DNA of 64,000 bases from Cyrtodaria siliqua (GCA_037043455.1 JAWPHD010006776.1:1-64000); one strand, 5' to 3'; shown: positions 1 through 11,880, numbered from the stretch's first letter. The notes: generated by a model from the letters alone, not told the origin. Program-made: numbers and translations.

Positions 1-947
1 CAAAAAGCATTTTCTTTACAACATTTGCCTCATTTGTTTAAGAACCCCGCCCCCTCATCTCAAAACAAGCTTAAAATGCAATTTTACCAATATTTCAAAT
101 GTCAATAAATAACAATAACCAAAATTCTGCACTCATCATGCTCTTGCATATCAGGAAATGCTAAATTTACCTTTTAAGAAGTTATTCCAAATTCATGAAC
201 CCGTGAGGCCAAATCAACCAATTTCGCTAGTTTTTGGAACTTTTTGATTGTTTCGCATTTTTCTATTTATATCCTCCAAAAACCCCAAAGAATGCATATT
301 CCAATACATCAAAATAAACTTATAAGTACTCAAAACTGAAGATAAACATTAAACATCCACCTCATAATTATTATAAATACCATCGATGGACCTAAAACGA
401 TGCTTAGTTGATTTCTTTCTGATTTACATGGACATTCGAGCGAAACTGAGTAGTGATTAAACTGTCGTATTGGTTGTTAATCCTGATTCAGAGGCAACTG
501 AAGTAAGACAGGCTTTCAACTGGGACCCTAGAGAGATAACTCTGTAGGCCATTTTTTTTTCAAATAACTAGGGAACATTTGAAAGTTGTTTTACCATCAT
601 CGTTGAAACACTTCGCATACTCGCCTGACCCTCGTAGCTCAGTTAGTCAGTTGGACCGAATATAAACATGCAGTAAGTTTGTTCTAGGTAGAAAAAACAA
701 TTTATATTTGTTACCTACTAACAATAAACAGAGCTAACAAGTAGAGAAAATAGGGTATTTCAAAGTAAATGTAGAAACAAAATAAAAACGTAGGGTAAAG
801 TAGAAAGAGTTGAGTCCATCTGAAAGCCTGATGAGGTCAACTGCCCACTTGCTCTCTCCAAAATACAACCCCATTTTAATCATGTTAAAAATGGAGGACA
901 TGTTCCATACCCCGTTTAGAGACATTATATATTATACACCTCTGTTT
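1..947. other. Intergenic, no gene seen
   Basis: Short open frames only, with no recognisable domain. Around 630-655 there is an isolated tRNA box-A-like string (tagctcagttag) with no matching box B, so it is not called as a tRNA or SINE. Confidence 0.6.
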
Positions 948-1105
948 TTAATCACTCACGATTTCTTCCTGGGTAGTCCCTGTACTAAGCAAATGCAGAC
1001 AAACTGTTTTGCTCAGGGACACAACACATATGGTCATGGCGGTGATCGTACCCACAACCTTTCGGTCAATAATCCATTGTTCTACCGCTAGACCACAGCG
1101 CTCCA
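948..1105 (-). repeat. tRNA-derived SINE
   Basis: Read on the minus strand, 1105-1032 looks like a tRNA head. It has box A (tggtctagcggtag) and box B (ggttgtgggtacgatcacc), followed by a body beginning gtgtccctgagcaaaacag. That body resembles the conserved central domain I associate with invertebrate tRNA-derived SINEs. The copy is diverged and its 3' boundary near 948 is uncertain. Open frames across it are incidental. Confidence 0.65.
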
Positions 1106-1262
1106 CAAGTACGTCTGTTAAGTGGAACATTTATTTCAAGGCTGTATGCCTTCTTACAATTTTCCTAAAGTGTTGTTCCGTACTCACTCCCACACCTCCC
1201 ACCCACACCACCCTCCTTCTTGAGAAATGATATCCCAGACGGCTGGAGGTGATACCCAAACA

Positions 1263-1618
1263 TTTAAAGAAACTAACCCGCCAAATAACGGCAAAATTAC
1301 ATTACAAAACTATGTACCAAACCTTTATCCATGTGTTCATGTCATATAATGATATATATGTGCCAATTAAAAGTAAAGTTATTTGTATGGGTTTTAAAAA
1401 TACCCACAATGAATATGACTGAGTATGCATAAAATGAATTATGAGTTGGTAACTCTTAATTCGAGGCCCCAGTTTCGGGGTTAGGTCTGGCTGGATAAAG
1501 CTTATATTGTGTCTATTTGGTTCTGATTCTCAAAAGAAAGTGAACACATGGATAAAGGTTTGGTATATGGTTTTGTAGTGTAATTTTGCCGTTATTTGGC
1601 GGGTTAGTTTATTTGAAT
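1263..1618. mobile_element. Foldback/MITE-like element with about 75-bp inverted arms
   Basis: The left arm (1263-1345, aaactaacccgccaaataac...) is the reverse complement of the right arm (1538-1618) with only a few mismatches. About 190 bp of non-coding spacer lies between them. There is no open frame for a transposase, so this is a non-autonomous inverted-repeat element. A diverged relative of the left arm and spacer lies at 4885-5050. Target duplications were not resolved. Confidence 0.75.
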
Positions 1619-2509
1619 TTGGCAAGCTGTATATGTACCTTGTTACCAGTTGGTTTAGACACTGTGTGTATATTAGGGAAAGTTTGGCTGTTGTTGACAG
1701 GATGGCTACGTTAACAGTATTACTTGAGTAATAATAAAACAGTGTGCCAAATTGAATCATCATTTATTCAATAACTTGATAAATAATACCTATAACTTGA
1801 CAACTAGTATTTGCTTATATGAACTGTTTACCACCTTTCATTACACATTCTTATAGTACAATCCGATGACATAAATGCATTTTGAGTCTGCATTATATTG
1901 CAAATTATTCTAAAAAGCAACAGCTAAAATTAAAACCTTTTCCATCAGTTTATAAAGACATGGTGATGTAGAAAAATACGTCATAATGTGGTAAAATAAT
2001 TAAATTAGAAATATCCGCGCATGCGCACGAACGCAAACACTCACGCACACACACAACTGCGTTACGCGATCCTGACTGAACATGGACCCCGACTGTTGTA
2101 AACAAACAAATCTTTAAATATGAGGTTGAAATTACTTTATATTTCTTTCAAATAAACCAGTTTTGGAAAACGCTCACACCTGCGCAACGCTAGATACATG
2201 CGTGTGTTTGTATTCACGTGTGTTGAAGAACCGTTAATGACAAAGTGTTTTGTCTGCAAAAGAAAGAACACGTTTTACAAGCCGCCGTGTGAAAATGCGT
2301 TAAGTACAACACATCTGTATTAATAAAACGAACGGAGACTAATATTGGCATATGCTATGTCTGCAATTAAGAAGTTTGGGGGAAGCCGGTGGGTGAAGCC
2401 GCGCAATATCAATTTTGATCGGGTTCACGGCAACAAATTATCGACTTATATTGTACGTTCTGAGCTCTCCCAAAATGTACACGTTGTTATGTTATGACAG
2501 CTATAGTCT
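1619..2509. other. Intergenic; one palindromic NRF1-like motif
   Basis: No gene seen. At 2016-2028 the sequence contains gcgcatgcgcac, a match to the NRF1 palindrome. No splice donor, TATA box or coding exon could be tied to it, so it may be chance. Confidence 0.5.
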
Positions 2510-2800
2510 TAACAGTGTTTCGTTATCGACAGAATGCGCATTTGGCTTAAGCAGGTGAGAAAACTTAGACTTTAAATGTTGCAATCTCTTAACATTAAAC
2601 ACAATACTAAAATGGTTTGACTTTTTCAACCGAAAATTCAACATTTATGAATTTCGTATAACAAAGTATACATTGACTAAAAGGTCTACTACATGACAGA
2701 GTTGTCCATTCTGTAATTAGTTGTATCCCCTTTTTGTACAAAACACGTTGAGATATATCTAGAACATTACGTAGAATTAGATGTATATACTAGTGTAGTA
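2510..2800 (+). repeat. Diverged copy of the 485-bp MITE family
   Basis: The stretch is alignable by eye with 4538-4790 and 29920-30180. Shared strings include catttggctt...gcaggtgag, caacatttatgaatttc and a run resembling aaaacgtctac. Both terminal inverted repeats are eroded here. It is older than the copy at 29748-30232. Confidence 0.6.
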
Positions 2801-3389
2801 TAGGCAATTTTTTGATTATGCGATTCTTTTTCCTTTCAGTATAAGGATTAGTGCTAGGTTATGCACCAGTTTAATTTAAACATTTTAAGGCAGTTCCATT
2901 CAAATTATATCATCAATTCAAATTTAAGATCTGAAAAACACAGTGCTAACAACACCTTTTGCATGATTTTACATTTATATCATGAATTGAATATTTTTAA
3001 AAATGTTTGATGCCTCTAGAAAAGCCTGATATACCACTTATAAAATAAATACATTTGATGTAATATTTCATCACACAGCTAGAGTGTTAATTAAACATTT
3101 TTCTTTTAGTTTAATAAATTATATTAAATATATGATATCTGGAATGTTTTCACTAGATGATATATGTATAAGATATATATCTTGCTATAAACTAATCCTC
3201 ATGTCAAAGGTGTACCATATTGTCTGTGGATTGGAGAAAACAATATATACTTGCAGACCATATAACAATGTATCAAGTACCTTGGACGTCAGTATGGATT
3301 TCGTGAGTCATATCTTTCTTTGTTTAGTGTTTTATTAATTGATTTACTGATAAAATATATCACATAGCGGTTTTTTATGATAGAAACGG
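2801..3389. other. AT-rich spacer, nothing recognised
   Basis: Very AT-rich DNA with no domain-bearing frame. Short frames here lack any family resemblance. Confidence 0.5.
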
Positions 3390-4455
3390 GTGGCAAATGA
3401 TCCTTTTGTATTGCAAACATTTCCTTCTCTATTTGTGGATAGTGTATATCTGTCTGCGTCAGGGATTTAGAAGCATAAGCAATTGGCATCTCGTCTTGTA
3501 GGAGGGTCGCTCCTAGTCTAAATTTGGAAGCGTCAACCTGTAATGTCAGTGGTTTTGTCATATCATAGTATGACAGAACAGGTCCTGTCGACCTTGTAAG
3601 GATTTCATTGGCTCTTTGAAAGGCGCTTGCTTGGTGTTCTTCCCATGCAAATTCTATAGTATCGGCTAACAAAGAGCGTAAAGGGATTGTGACCTCGAAT
3701 GTTGACAGATAATTTATCATTCCAAGAATGGTGTCGATCTCATCACGGTTTCGCGCATATACATTATACATGTCGTTAATGGCGGACACCTTGGAGGGGT
3801 CAAGTTTGAGTCCGTTGGACGTCAGTATGTGTCCAATGTAGTGAACTTCTGTAACACCAACAACGAGTTTGTCAATATTAAGTCTAATTCTCTTTTCGTG
3901 GGTACGTTACAGAACATTACGCACGTTTTGATCATGTTCTTCACGTTTACGTCCGTACACAAAAATGTCGTCTACAGTGCCGACGATTCCTGACAAACCT
4001 TCATAGATCATGTGTTGGAATTCGTCCTGTGAGCTTTTAAGGCCAAAAGTAAGGCGCTTAAAGCGAAACCGTCCAAATGAGATATTAAATGTAGTCAGAA
4101 ACGACGAAGTTTCAGAGGGCTTGATTGTCCTGTATCCAGATTGAGCGCCTAATTTTGGGGACAAAATAGCGCCATTCAATTGGGGAAGGACATCATCTAA
4201 CGTACGCATAGGGTAGTGAGGGCGAATTATTGCCTTATTAGGTCTTTCGGGTCGAGGCATACCCGGAGGTCACCTGACGGCTTCTCAACAACGACCATGG
4301 ATTTGATCCCGTTTTTTGGAGTTGTGACTTTCGCTATTACGTCATATTGTTCCATGCGGTCTAATTTCATTTTGAGTTTGTCACGCAGTGCGACAGGAAC
4401 TCGCCTAGGTGGTTGAACTACGGGTGGTACATTCGTGTCAATCTTATATGCTGTT
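3390..4455 (-). pseudogene. Ty3/gypsy retrotransposon pol fragment (RT-RNase H)
   Basis: Three minus-strand frames together cover part of a Ty3/gypsy pol. The first (4455-4255) carries the N-terminal RT region with PPVVQPPRRVP and MVVVEKPSGDLRVCLDP. The second (4255-3907) carries the palm, with FNISFGRFRFKRLTFGLKSS and the catalytic VDDIFVYG. The third (3789-3400) carries the connection and early RNase H, with FAWEEHQASAF, DASKFRLGATLL and YASKSLTQTDIHY. Frameshifts near 4255 and 3890 and stop codons separate them. The rest of RNase H, the integrase and the LTRs are absent. The upstream edge at about 4455 abuts the 3' half of a MITE. This is a dead, truncated copy. Confidence 0.9.
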
Positions 4456-4835
4456 GTTAATCGAATGGTACATGGACAAATCAGACTAAACCAACAGATA
4501 ACACAACAAATAGTATTCATTCAAAGTTTCATTATTGACAGCATACGCGTTTGGCTCAAGCATGTGAGCAAACATAGGATGCAACAGTTTGCAAACTCTT
4601 TACGTTAAATGCTGTACTGCAATGGCCCAATTTTTCAAAGAGGAACTTCAACATTTATGAATTTCTTGTTGCAAAGTGTACTGTGATTAAAACGTCTACA
4701 TATCACAGTTGTATCCTTTCTCTAGCCAACTGCAACATTTCTTTGGAATATTTTGTAGAATTAAGTGTGCAATATATACAATATATAGCGGAAATTCCCG
4801 AGTTGCGTTTTAATTCGCTTCAGTATATAATATAA
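4456..4835 (+). mobile_element. Truncated MITE copy (right part)
   Basis: It matches 29820-30225 over nearly its full length, from aatcgaatggtacatgg to the terminal atagcggaaattcccg...gttgcgtttt. The right terminal repeat is present. The left terminal repeat is missing because the copy starts at the gypsy fragment junction. Confidence 0.75.
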
Positions 4836-4884
4836 ACGTAGGTACCATACAAATCAATAAAAGCACCCAAATATGCAATGGTTT

Positions 4885-5050
4885 CAGTTAAAGAAACTAA
4901 CCAACCAAATTGTGTCAAAATTCTATCCAGGTGTTTAGGTCATATAATAATATATATGTTTCGGATAAAATACAGGTTTATGCATCTGTTCTTAAAATAA
5001 TATGCGTAAAAGGAATTATGAGTTCTAATTATATATATACCTTTGTATAT
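4885..5050 (+). repeat. Relative of the 1263-1618 foldback element
   Basis: Shared strings with 1263-1445 include aaagaaactaac, catataat.atatatatg and aaaggaattatgagtt. Only one arm is evident. It is diverged and truncated. Confidence 0.5.
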
Positions 5051-5224
5051 GACCTTGATAAATGATAAATACATTGTAAAACAGAACCTGTATATATAGT
5101 CATGACAATTACAAATTAAAAATAAAAGCGCACACCAAATCCTTCGATGACCTATACAAGTATGTGCCCATCATATTTGTTTATTTTTATCACCGACTTT
5201 GCATACAAATGTACGGAAAGCCTG

Positions 5225-5635
5225 TGATTATAATTATTTTTTACTATATGTTTAACTGAATTATTATAATCACCACTTTTCTATGATTTCGGTAGGTTAT
5301 AATAAAATTATAATCTCTGCAGACAACGTTTTTATGCTAACCATCCAATATAATATTTTCTGCGATTTCGGTAGGTTATAAACAAATTATAATCTCTGCA
5401 GACACATTATTATTATAACCACACATTATAATTTACTTAACCTTTTAATTATTATAATCACCGTATTAAAATCTAAAAAATGTTTTATTATAATCGCTGC
5501 ATGCAACAGATATTATTATAATATCCAACACCTTTATTATAATGTTCGCCACATTATTATAAGCTACCTTAAAATAAACAACCCAAAGTCGAACATTATT
5601 ATAATTATAATAATCATACACAAATAAGAAATCTC
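5225..5635. repeat. Cluster of ATTATAAT-type palindromic motifs
   Basis: attataat, ttattataat and close variants recur more than a dozen times in about 400 bp. They are embedded in a duplicated unit of about 45 bp (gatttcggtaggttata...attataatctctgcagaca) at 5287-5332 and 5357-5402. There is no coding potential. It looks like a decayed satellite or a non-B, easily melted stretch. Confidence 0.6.
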
Positions 5636-5689
5636 GCGAGAAGTCATTTATAATCTGAATATTTGCCTATAAAATAATGATATCTGCTG

Positions 5690-6790
5690 CGGTTTATAAA
5701 ACTTATGAAAACTCTGGGATTAATTTGTTTTGGTAGATAAAAAATTCAGGAGACGTTCTTGATAAAATGTTCAATAAACGTCATTTTTCATCTATAAGCA
5801 CTTATGATTTCTCTACACTATATACAAATTTACCACATCATCTTATCAAAGACAAGCTAATTTCTCTTATTCAAAAAACATTCGCAAGAGAAAATACTAC
5901 ATTTTTGGCCTGTAATAATATTAAAGCGTTTTTCACCAACGGCAGTTTAGACAATTATACTATGTGGACTTGCTATGAAGTTTGTGAAGCACTCATCTTC
6001 CTATTATACAACACTTTCGTCAGGTATGGAATCACCGTTTATAGACAAATTGTTGGTATCCCTATGGGTACGAAATGTGCACCACTTGTAGCAGATTTGT
6101 TCCTTTTTTGCTATGCAAGAGATTTCATGTTGAGTCTTTCACCACCAAATACCCAGGCAGATGTTATTGAAGCCTTTAATGACACTTCTCGGTATTGAAC
6201 ATTGACAACCCTTTCCTTCCAACTATGGTTAATAATATTTATCCTAAAGAACTTCAGCTTAACAAAGCTAATATATCTGATAATAACGCTTCTTTTTCTC
6301 GATTGAAAATGGTGAAATAATTAGCAAAATCTATGACAAGAGAGATGATTTTAATTTTGACATTGTTAATTATCCCCACTTGGGGATGTTCCCCGAGCAA
6401 CTTCTTATGGGGTGTATGTGTCTCAACGTATTATTTTTTCAAGAGCTAGTACTCGAGTTGAGGACTTTATGTTTGTCTATGATCTTTCTTGTCCTGCCCT
6501 TAATGGTTTATTCTCTTGTTGCTCTGGTTTCTGCCAAGTCACTGAATACCTTCATTGTGGCTTTCTAGGCTATTGTTTTTTTGTATTATATTTATACGAG
6601 CATATTTGTGTTTTACTTATTTTGCCTATTGATGCTGCCTTGTTGGTTAGAAATTAGATCATGGCGTGGATTTCTTTATTTACACTGTCCTGTTTTAATG
6701 GGATGACAGTAAGGTAAGTGTGAGGTTTGGTGTACCTTAGAACCGGTTTAAACCCCCAGTGGCCTACTTTGCCACTGACATGAAAGAGTA
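5690..6790 (+). mobile_element. Penelope-like element, copy 1 (RT core plus 3' tail)
   Basis: The open frame 5767-6198 encodes reverse-transcriptase motif A (STYDFSTLYTNLPHHLI) and motif B (GIPMGTKCAPLVADLFLF). This type is typical of Penelope-like retroelements in invertebrates. The frame breaks exactly where the catalytic motif C (Y-x-D-D) should follow: the residues after NDTSRY are lost in a small deletion and frameshift. Beyond this, 6200-6470 still matches the C-terminal part of the element as seen on the minus strand at 49653-50054, but out of frame. 6475-6790 is the non-coding 3' tail that recurs through the window. No endonuclease domain is visible, and the copy is inactive. Assignment to a particular Penelope-like clade is not possible by eye. 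Confidence 0.8.
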
Positions 6791-9700
6791 TTGCTTGGCA
6801 AAATTTGAAACTGTTTAAAGGAATATTTAGTACTCAGTAAAGTGTGCTTAAAACATCAAATATTGTTTAATTAAAGCGCTGTTCAATCTGGCCTACGCCC
6901 TCAAAATCTAGCCTATGGAAATAATAGCAAAAAAGGGGTATTATTTTTTTGGTGAATATATATGCAACATTGCAAATAAAAGTAAACAATTTGAATATAC
7001 ATATACAGTTAAGAATATAAATGAACACTTATAGCATACAAATAATACATACATAGTACATAAATGAACCCGGGGATATAAATGAAAATACATACAATTA
7101 AAAATAAACGAATATCTATATGAAAACCTATATACAGAATATGAATATGTAAATATTGAATACAAATGAGCAAATATCGGATATTGTATACTTGAAAGGC
7201 TTTCTCGTAATCGATATTGTAGACTGACTACAAAACCGGGCCGTAGCCAGGCTTGAAACGTAACCAATGCAAATCGCTTTCTAACGACATGCCGCTCCGG
7301 AAAAGAAATTAGAGTCCTATATACTGTATTTGCATTTCAGTACATTCCCAGTCCAGATTTTCATTTTCTTAAGTTAAGAAAAATATATTCAATGCAATTA
7401 TAGTAATTTAATTTGATATTCTATCATCCGAAATATTCAATTCAGTGTTTAGTACTTTCCTCAAAATGTCTCCGTGTGCCTCAGCGTAGCTACGGGCGTG
7501 CAAAAACAAGATAATGTAATCAACAAAGTTGTGTTTGGATTTTAACAGATACAAACATCGCATTGAGGAAGGTTTATATTTTCTTTATTATTTCCAGTTT
7601 TAAAGAGACAAATATTATGACTCATTTACTCATATTTTGAATTTAAGTACGTCATAAACACATGTAAAAAGGGAAACGCAGTAGGCTCACGAACTCATGA
7701 GTATCCATTGTTTATGACTTGAAAGCTGTTCTCAGTAGTAGATGTGTATTTATTCTATTGTTTGTTTGTTAGTTTTAATTAGCCAGAGCTGAGTAGTTCA
7801 TCGGATCAGAGTATACGCTTATTAATCCAGCGGTTAGGAATTGGAACTCTAGCTCGGCTACAGATCGGCGATTATTTGATCTGAGACGTTGTGTCGCATG
7901 TTCATTGACCCACCCACCAGCTCTGTTTCACATAGAGAAGTTACATTTTCATTTCAAAAAAATGATCAATGCTAGCAGTGAAATATCGCTGGTAACTGTA
8001 AGAAAACTATACATACGAATATGTTTAACTGACGAGCATAAACACACGCTTTGAGATAATTTATACAAACTACATGTACACAAGCTGTCTTTTCAATGCT
8101 TGAATTGTCGCATAATTTTAAATACATACACATGGCTCAAGATTGGATGTTGACATTTAATACATCATGCCAGTTTATATGTGCAATACATTCTTTATAG
8201 AGATTATACATCAAAATTATAAACGGTATGATAGTGCTGAAATAGGAACACATAGATATAAATAAATATATATAAACGAATTCGACAACGCGCCATAGCA
8301 AATCCCCGCGCGCTGTACACACATGGCAATAGAATAAACACCTATTTGACGTTATATCAGACAAAAATAATGTTGATTTTGCCCCGCCTTTTAACCAATA
8401 GGACGTCCTAAAGGTATAGACCCTGTACAATAGAGTCTGGACTGAAGACCTCTGATACATTTCAATTGTGCGGGTTATATTATAAATAATATAACAATTT
8501 AACAATAAGACACGATATGAAATTATAATTAATGACAGCCAGATAAATTAATAATTAGCATGATATTAGCTGTATTATTGCACTCCGTATAACCAGTTGC
8601 AAACGAGAAACTAACATTTATTTGAACGAAATGATGGACATTTGGAAGTCATTGCAGTCGGTTCGGGATGTCGATAAAGTCGTTTACTGAATTATAAGGC
8701 ATGCATTGAAATCGGTTTAAATGTTGTTTAAAACATTGTAAATGTATCGCTTTAAATTAGATATTACATATTAACATATTTTAGTCGTGTTTAACAATTT
8801 CTACGTGCAATATGTGTTTGGTAGCATATGCTGTCATAAAAAATGTCAACTGTAAAAGCACCATTGTAATAACACCATGTAAAATTAACCTTTTGAATAT
8901 TAATCAAGTCAGCTTGTAATCCTAATTACAAAACTATTGAGAATTCACTTTTAAGTAGGAAATGCCAAACCAACTTAATTGGTTGTTCCTGTATGTGTGA
9001 AAGTTACTTCCTATACATGTGCTATGTTTGTCACCTAACTACTCTCAGTTGTAACATGTAATCACTTTGTTTATTGTTTGTACATTCATAATTATCAGTC
9101 TGTTGTTCATAATAATAATGTTCGAAAACATAAGGATTTAGGATAAGGATATAGAAAGGAGTTAATGACAGTTAGTAAGGAGTGCATAGTCAATGTTTGG
9201 ATCTACCAAGCCTATTGGAATTATGGGTATTAATACAAATTGTGCACTTCTTAATTAAGTGGACATTACCGCTGTAAAACTGTTCATAGTGACTATTGAT
9301 AGGATTGGTTCACATTGTGTTACTATTCGATCTGTGTTCCCAGTAATGTAGTTTTGGAATTTAATATATTAACATCTTTCTGTCAATATCGGCAGATTAC
9401 TTTGAATAGTGTAATTTTGACAGGCACAACCTTTACTTTGGTTATCAATATATATCCATATTGATAGGAGTGTCACCTTCGGTGTACATTCGAACCTTCG
9501 GTGTACATTCGAACTAGTTTCCTGTAATGTAGTCTAACTACCATTATAAAGATTATCAATATAAACTGTGTTTAAATATTATCTCTGTGCTATTTAACGT
9601 CAATAAATAAACATAAACTTTCTACGAGACTTCTTTGTGACCAAATCTACAATTCCTCCACATCTTCAAGCATATGTGTTAATGAGCTTCAATTCCCCGA

Positions 9701-9869
9701 GCTCGCAACAACAACGACTCACTGCATAACCACCCAACAAAGCCCAACATGGCGGCGTAATAGATATAAATTAAAACACAAAACATATATATATAAATCA
9801 TGGCAGTGGGAGTAGAATATACATAAAACAGAATGTATACAGTACCGGCTTGTATGTGAATATATCCTC
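6791..9869. other. Intergenic, no convincing gene
   Basis: No frame with a recognisable domain. A stretch at 8400-8445 (gacgtcctaaaggtatag...caatagagtctggac) recurs in shortened form at 22680-22715 and is probably an old dispersed repeat. A 19-bp unit (accttcggtgtacattcga) is duplicated at about 9474-9512. Weak tRNA-like strings near 7225-7300 and 7780-7860 were too degenerate to call. Confidence 0.5.
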
Positions 9870-9999
9870 CCTTTATGTATTTCATAATTTCTTTAGCGTA
9901 TTTTACAGTTTGCTTTCCTTCCGCAGACCCCACGGGTGACTTAGGGACGAAACAAGTATATAGTTTAACTCCATCGACATAACATTTCATTTGAAACAT
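9870..9999 (-). CDS. Possible coding exon, unrecognised
   Basis: On the minus strand a frame starting at ATG 9999 reads MFQMKCYVDGVKLYTCFVPK and continues to KQTVKYAKEIMKYIKGGYIH. Its composition looks like a real soluble protein rather than random translation. After about 43-50 residues it degenerates into low-complexity hydrophobic sequence, so an exon would end near 9870-9850, where only a weak donor is seen (ccg|gtactg). I do not recognise the family. It could equally be a relic of a transposon or a chance frame. Confidence 0.2.
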
Positions 10000-10130
10000 A
10001 ATTAGAAAAAAACATTAACCTCATATTACAGCCCGCCCACCCCACCCCCCAACTCCTGGTAGACATCCAAGGTTGAACAAATAAAATAAAATCAAGGATG
10101 TATTGTAAACATATGCGTCATTTTGAAGGA

Positions 10131-10332
10131 TAAAGTAGTAGTAGTAGTAGTAGTATAAGTTGTAGAAGTAGTAGCAGCAGTAGGGTAGTAGTAGTAGTAG
10201 TAGTAGAAGCAGCAGCAACAGTAGTATTAGTAGTAGTAGTAGTAGTAGTGGTAGTAGTAGTAGTAGTTGTAGAAGTAGTAGCAGCAGTAGGGTAGTAGTA
10301 GTAGTAATAGTAGTAGTAGAAGCAACAGCAAC

Positions 10333-10397
<65 letters not shown>

Positions 10398-10442
10398 CAG
10401 CAGTAGGGTAGTAGTAGTAGTAGTAGTAGAAGCAGCAGCAAC

Positions 10443-10479
<37 letters not shown>

Positions 10480-10840
10480 ATAGTAGCATTAATATTGTTG
10501 GTGGTAGTGTTGTTGTTGTTGTTGTTGTAATATAGTAGTATTAGTTATAGAAGTATTTTTAATAGTAGTGGTGGTTGTAGTCCTAGTGGTCGGAGTAGTA
10601 TTAATAGTATTAGTAGTAGAAGTAATAGTAGTAGTAATTATAGTAGTAGTAGTGGTTGTTTTTGTTGTTGTTGTAGCAGTTGTATTAGTATTAGTATTAT
10701 CATGTGTATAAGTATTAGTAGTAGCAGTAGTAGTGATGGTGGTGGTGGTTGTGGTAGTTGTAGTAATAATATTAGTAGTAGCTGTTGTGGTTGTTGTTTC
10801 TGATGTTGTTGTTATTATTGTTTTTTGTCATAGTTGTAGA
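10131..10840. repeat. GTA-rich microsatellite with higher-order structure
   Basis: Nearly pure (gta)n interrupted by gca, gaa and ggg variants. Within 10153-10490 a block containing agtagcagcagtagggtag ... gaagcagcagcaacagtag ... gtggtagtag recurs three times at spacings of about 115-130 bp. The array therefore grew by duplication of a composite unit as well as by slippage. From about 10490 to 10840 it decays into imperfect trinucleotides. The poly-Leu/Tyr/Thr open frames across it are artefacts. Confidence 0.9.
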
Positions 10841-11054
10841 TGAGATAGACCATATCCTTCAATAAATTATTTAAAAGAAATGGCTTGTAAATATATAATC
10901 ATTCTGGTCAAAACAACTCTTATGTCTATAACAGTGTTAGTATGATGACGAATACAGTGTTGCAATACATTTCTGTAAACTAAGCTATTAAAGCTTATTA
11001 TAAATTGTACATTATTATACTATTCATTAATTCTCTTCTTGCCTTTGTTTTCAG

Positions 11055-11880
11055 ATAATTCTTATGCAAATTGCAGAATAAAGACATCTCGAAGACCGTT
11101 TCAATCGTCACTAAAAGCTGTACAAGTCCAATAAATCTAATACCAGTCATAACAATTAAAAATAGGCCATTCAAAAGAAATTTTACTGCTTGCCTTCAAA
11201 CAACTTCATTTTAGATAAGGAAGAGCCTATGAGCTCGTGGAATGGATAGAGTTAAACAAAATTCTTGGAGCAGACAAGTTTATCATTTACAATTACTCTT
11301 CAGCAGCAAATGTCGGTAAGGTTTTAGAAGAGTACACAGCACAAGGCATTGTGGAAGTTGTGCAGTGGCCAATTCCGATGAATGTCCATCAGTATCCGCT
11401 AACTAAGGCTAATGTGGAGAGTCATTGCTTTGGGCTCATTGCCGCTGTGAATGACTGTCTTTACATAATAAGAGAAGCCTCTAGATATTTAGTGCACGTG
11501 GACGTTGCTGAATTCATTATTCCTCATTCTACTAAAACGTCTCATGGTATGACATGATGCAAGGACTGCCACGTCAAGGCGCTTATTACTTTTCGAATGT
11601 ATTCTTTAGAAAAGAATGGAGTTGTTATACTACTATGTTCTCTAGAAAGCATATAGCTGAACAAGTTTGCTGAAAACGGAAAAGGAAGGTAACATATTGA
11701 AACCACCTTCAAGTAACAGGCAAAGTTATAATGACACACAACCGAGAATAAAAGATGCAAGAATGATTGTTAAATACAAACATGCTGTCGTTGATAATGT
11801 GTGAAAATTTTGGTTCAAGTTGAAAAATGTGGAATTGGACATCCCGAATCCTAATGTGAGCAACATCACTTTTTTGTTAC
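11055..11880 (+). pseudogene. Glycosyltransferase family 92 (DUF23) pseudogene
   Basis: A splice-acceptor-like tract (tgttttcag, ending 11054) precedes coding-like sequence NSYANCRIKTSRRPFQSSLK. After a 1-nt shift this continues as IKNRPFKRNFTACLQ, then a stop and another shift, then YELVEWIELNKILGADKF and FIIYNYSSA at 11225-11330. The order and wording match GT92 glycosyltransferases, which act in the secretory pathway. The metal-binding region reads VDVAEF where the family expects D-x-D-E-F, so a catalytic Asp is replaced (gct at about 11507). Downstream frames still show GLPRQGAYYFSNVFFRKEW, FSRKHIAEQV and MIVKYKHAVVDNV, interrupted by several stops and shifts. The retained acceptor suggests an unprocessed, decayed gene copy rather than a retrocopy. 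The open part alone (11237-11557) should not be read as a functional gene. Confidence 0.8.

Noticed and set aside
7060..7170. Repeated ataaatga.. strings as a satellite
   Set aside because: Spacing is irregular and composition alone can explain them.
10021..10489. Open frames encoding poly-Leu/Tyr/Thr on the minus strand
   Set aside because: They are translations of the GTA microsatellite and have no start context or flanking coding sequence.
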